Assembly (NCBI GenBank): GCA_947644475.1
Contig: CANRZQ010000132.1
Coordinates: forward strand, 1 to 7,333
Source of the DNA: an uncultured Muribaculaceae bacterium
Lineage (GTDB): Bacteria; Bacteroidota; Bacteroidia; Bacteroidales; Muribaculaceae
Length of the DNA stretch: 7,333 nucleotides
Direction of reading: 5' to 3'
The notes under the pieces were generated by a model. That model did not search any database. It was not told the DNA's origin and worked only from the letters and a program-made list of their open reading frames with translations. Both the position numbers and the translations under genes were made by a program. This document shows, piece after piece, positions 6,105 to 7,333 of this stretch (position 1 is its first letter; every line of letters starts with the position of its first letter).

Positions 6105-7333
6105 ATGGCACAAGAAAAATCCACTTTCGGATCTAAACTGGGCGTTATCGCCGCCACTGTGGGGTCGGCAATCGGCCTGGGCAATGTGTGGCGGTTTCCG
6201 GCCGAGGCGCAGGCCAACGGCGGAGCGGCTTTTCTCCTTATCTATATAGCGTGTGTGTTTGTCCTCGGCGTGCCGATGATGCTGGCCGAGTTCTCGCTCG
6301 GGCGAGCCGGCGGCTCCGACTCGGTGGGCAATTTCAAGAATCTCACTCCGCGCAGCCGGTGGTGGATAGCGGGCACGCTCGGGCTCGTGGCGTCTTACCT
6401 TATCCTGTCGTTCTACATGGTGGTGGCGGGATGGACCATCGAGTATATGTTCGACTCCATCTCGGGCGACCTCTACCGCGGCTATGTGCCCACTACCGAA
6501 AGCGCCAACGCCACTTTCTTCGCCGACAAGATGGGCGAGTATGTCACGTCGACATGGAATCCGCTGATATGGACGGCTGTGATGATCGGGCTTAACCTTG
6601 CGGTGCTGCTCATTGGCGTGCGCAAGGGCATCGAGAAACTGTCGAATGTGCTCATGCCCCTGCTTTTTGTGCTGATGCTGGTGTTCTGCTATGTGTCGCT
6701 GTCGCTGCCGGGGGCCTCGGAGGGCGTGAAGTTTTTCCTCTATCCCGACTTTTCGAAGATCGACATCGACGTGATAATAAATGCCCTGGGGCAGGCCTTT
6801 TTCTCGCTGAGCCTCGGCATGGGCATCCTCGTGACCTATTCGGCCTACTATCCCAAGGAGACGAATCTCACCTCGACGGCGGTGTCGGTGTCGCTGCTCG
6901 ACTTTCTCATGGCCCTGCTCATGGGGCTTATCATCTTCCCGGCGGTGAAAAGTTTCGGCATCGGCTCCACCACGGGCGAACTCGAAGGCACCACCCTGGT
7001 GTTTGTCACGCTGCCCGAGATTTTCGCCTCGATGGGCAACGAGCGGCTGTGGGCCGCGCTGTTCTTCCTGCTGCTGAGCGTGGCCGCGCTCACGTCCACT
7101 ATCTCGATAGCCGAGGTGTCGGTGGCGTTTGTGCGCGACCGCTTCCGGGTGTCGCGCCGCCGCGCGTGCCTTATCGTGATTGTGCCGCTGCTGCTTACGT
7201 CGACGGCCTGCTCGCTGTCGCTGGGCGGCGCGCCGTGGCTGTCGGTGGGCGGGATGCCGCTGTTCGACTTCTTCGACACCTTCACCACCAACCTGCTCCT
7301 GCCCGTAAGTTCGCTCGCCATAAGCATATATGT
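6105..7333 (+). CDS. Sodium-dependent transporter, neurotransmitter:sodium symporter (NSS/SNF) family (3'-truncated by window end)
   Basis: This inner-membrane symporter is of the LeuT/TnaT/MhsT type, predicted to import an amino acid or similar solute with Na+. The frame is open from ATG 6105 to the window end: 409 codons without a stop, against about 450 for bacterial members, so only the last segment or two is missing. TM1 carries the signature GVIAATVGSAIGLGNVWRFP (13-32), whose unwound SAIGLGN supplies Na+ and substrate contacts, followed by NGGAAFLLIY. TM6 is GQAFFSLSLGMGILVTYSAYYP (229-250), again the unwound substrate segment. GTTLVFVTLPEIF and TSTISIAEVSVAF (TM8 region, Na+ site) follow. 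About ten hydrophobic segments can be picked out. The substrate cannot be told from sequence alone. It diverges from the sirtuin gene and has its own promoter candidate at 5917-5948. The ATG lacks a Shine-Dalgarno sequence, as for its neighbours. Confidence 0.95.
   Translation, partial: MAQEKSTFGSKLGVIAATVGSAIGLGNVWRFPAEAQANGGAAFLLIYIACVFVLGVPMMLAEFSLGRAGGSDSVGNFKNLTPRSRWWIAGTLGLVASYLILSFYMVVAGWTIEYMFDSISGDLYRGYVPTTESANATFFADKMGEYVTSTWNPLIWTAVMIGLNLAVLLIGVRKGIEKLSNVLMPLLFVLMLVFCYVSLSLPGASEGVKFFLYPDFSKIDIDVIINALGQAFFSLSLGMGILVTYSAYYPKETNLTSTAVSVSLLDFLMALLMGLIIFPAVKSFGIGSTTGELEGTTLVFVTLPEIFASMGNERLWAALFFLLLSVAALTSTISIAEVSVAFVRDRFRVSRRRACLIVIVPLLLTSTACSLSLGGAPWLSVGGMPLFDFFDTFTTNLLLPVSSLAISIY

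Overview
The window is chromosomal and looks like housekeeping DNA from an anaerobic Bacteroidales bacterium. A GC-rich member such as a Muribaculaceae or Rikenellaceae relative would fit, but that is inference. The evidence is the gene order thiG-thiC-thiH-thiF, use of the anaerobic ThiH route instead of ThiO, start codons preceded by A-rich tracts instead of Shine-Dalgarno sequences, a Bacteroidetes-type promoter (TTTC-N20-TAAATTTG), and short ThiF and cysteine-free sirtuin proteins of the kind I associate with this group. Coding DNA is GC-rich and the intergenic DNA is sharply AT-rich or palindromic.

Layout: (1) 1-4496, plus strand, is the downstream part of a thiamine biosynthesis operon: the 3' end of thiG, a 282-bp spacer filled by a large imperfect inverted repeat, thiC, thiH (overlapping thiC by 13 bases), a perfect 26-bp inverted repeat, and thiF. 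ThiC makes the pyrimidine half of thiamine. ThiH makes dehydroglycine from tyrosine, ThiF activates the sulfur carrier ThiS, and ThiG assembles the thiazole. thiS, thiE and any TPP riboswitch would lie upstream of the window. (2) 4497-4695 is a convergent intergenic region made of two opposed arrays of a 9-bp tandem repeat around an AT-rich core. (3) 5849-4696, minus strand, is a two-gene operon: an NAD-dependent sirtuin deacylase, then rlmH (23S rRNA methyltransferase), joined by an ATGA overlap. (4) 5850-6104 is a divergent intergenic region with a good rightward promoter, several palindromes and a second copy of the AT-rich core from region 2. (5) 6105-7333, plus strand, is a sodium-dependent neurotransmitter-symporter-family transporter that runs off the window end.

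I see no mobile-element gene, CRISPR array, tRNA or rRNA, and no new multi-gene system. The unusual content is in the non-coding DNA: four distinct repeat or palindrome structures occupy nearly all intergenic space. Two proteins also lack expected metal-binding or catalytic cysteines (the sirtuin and ThiF).
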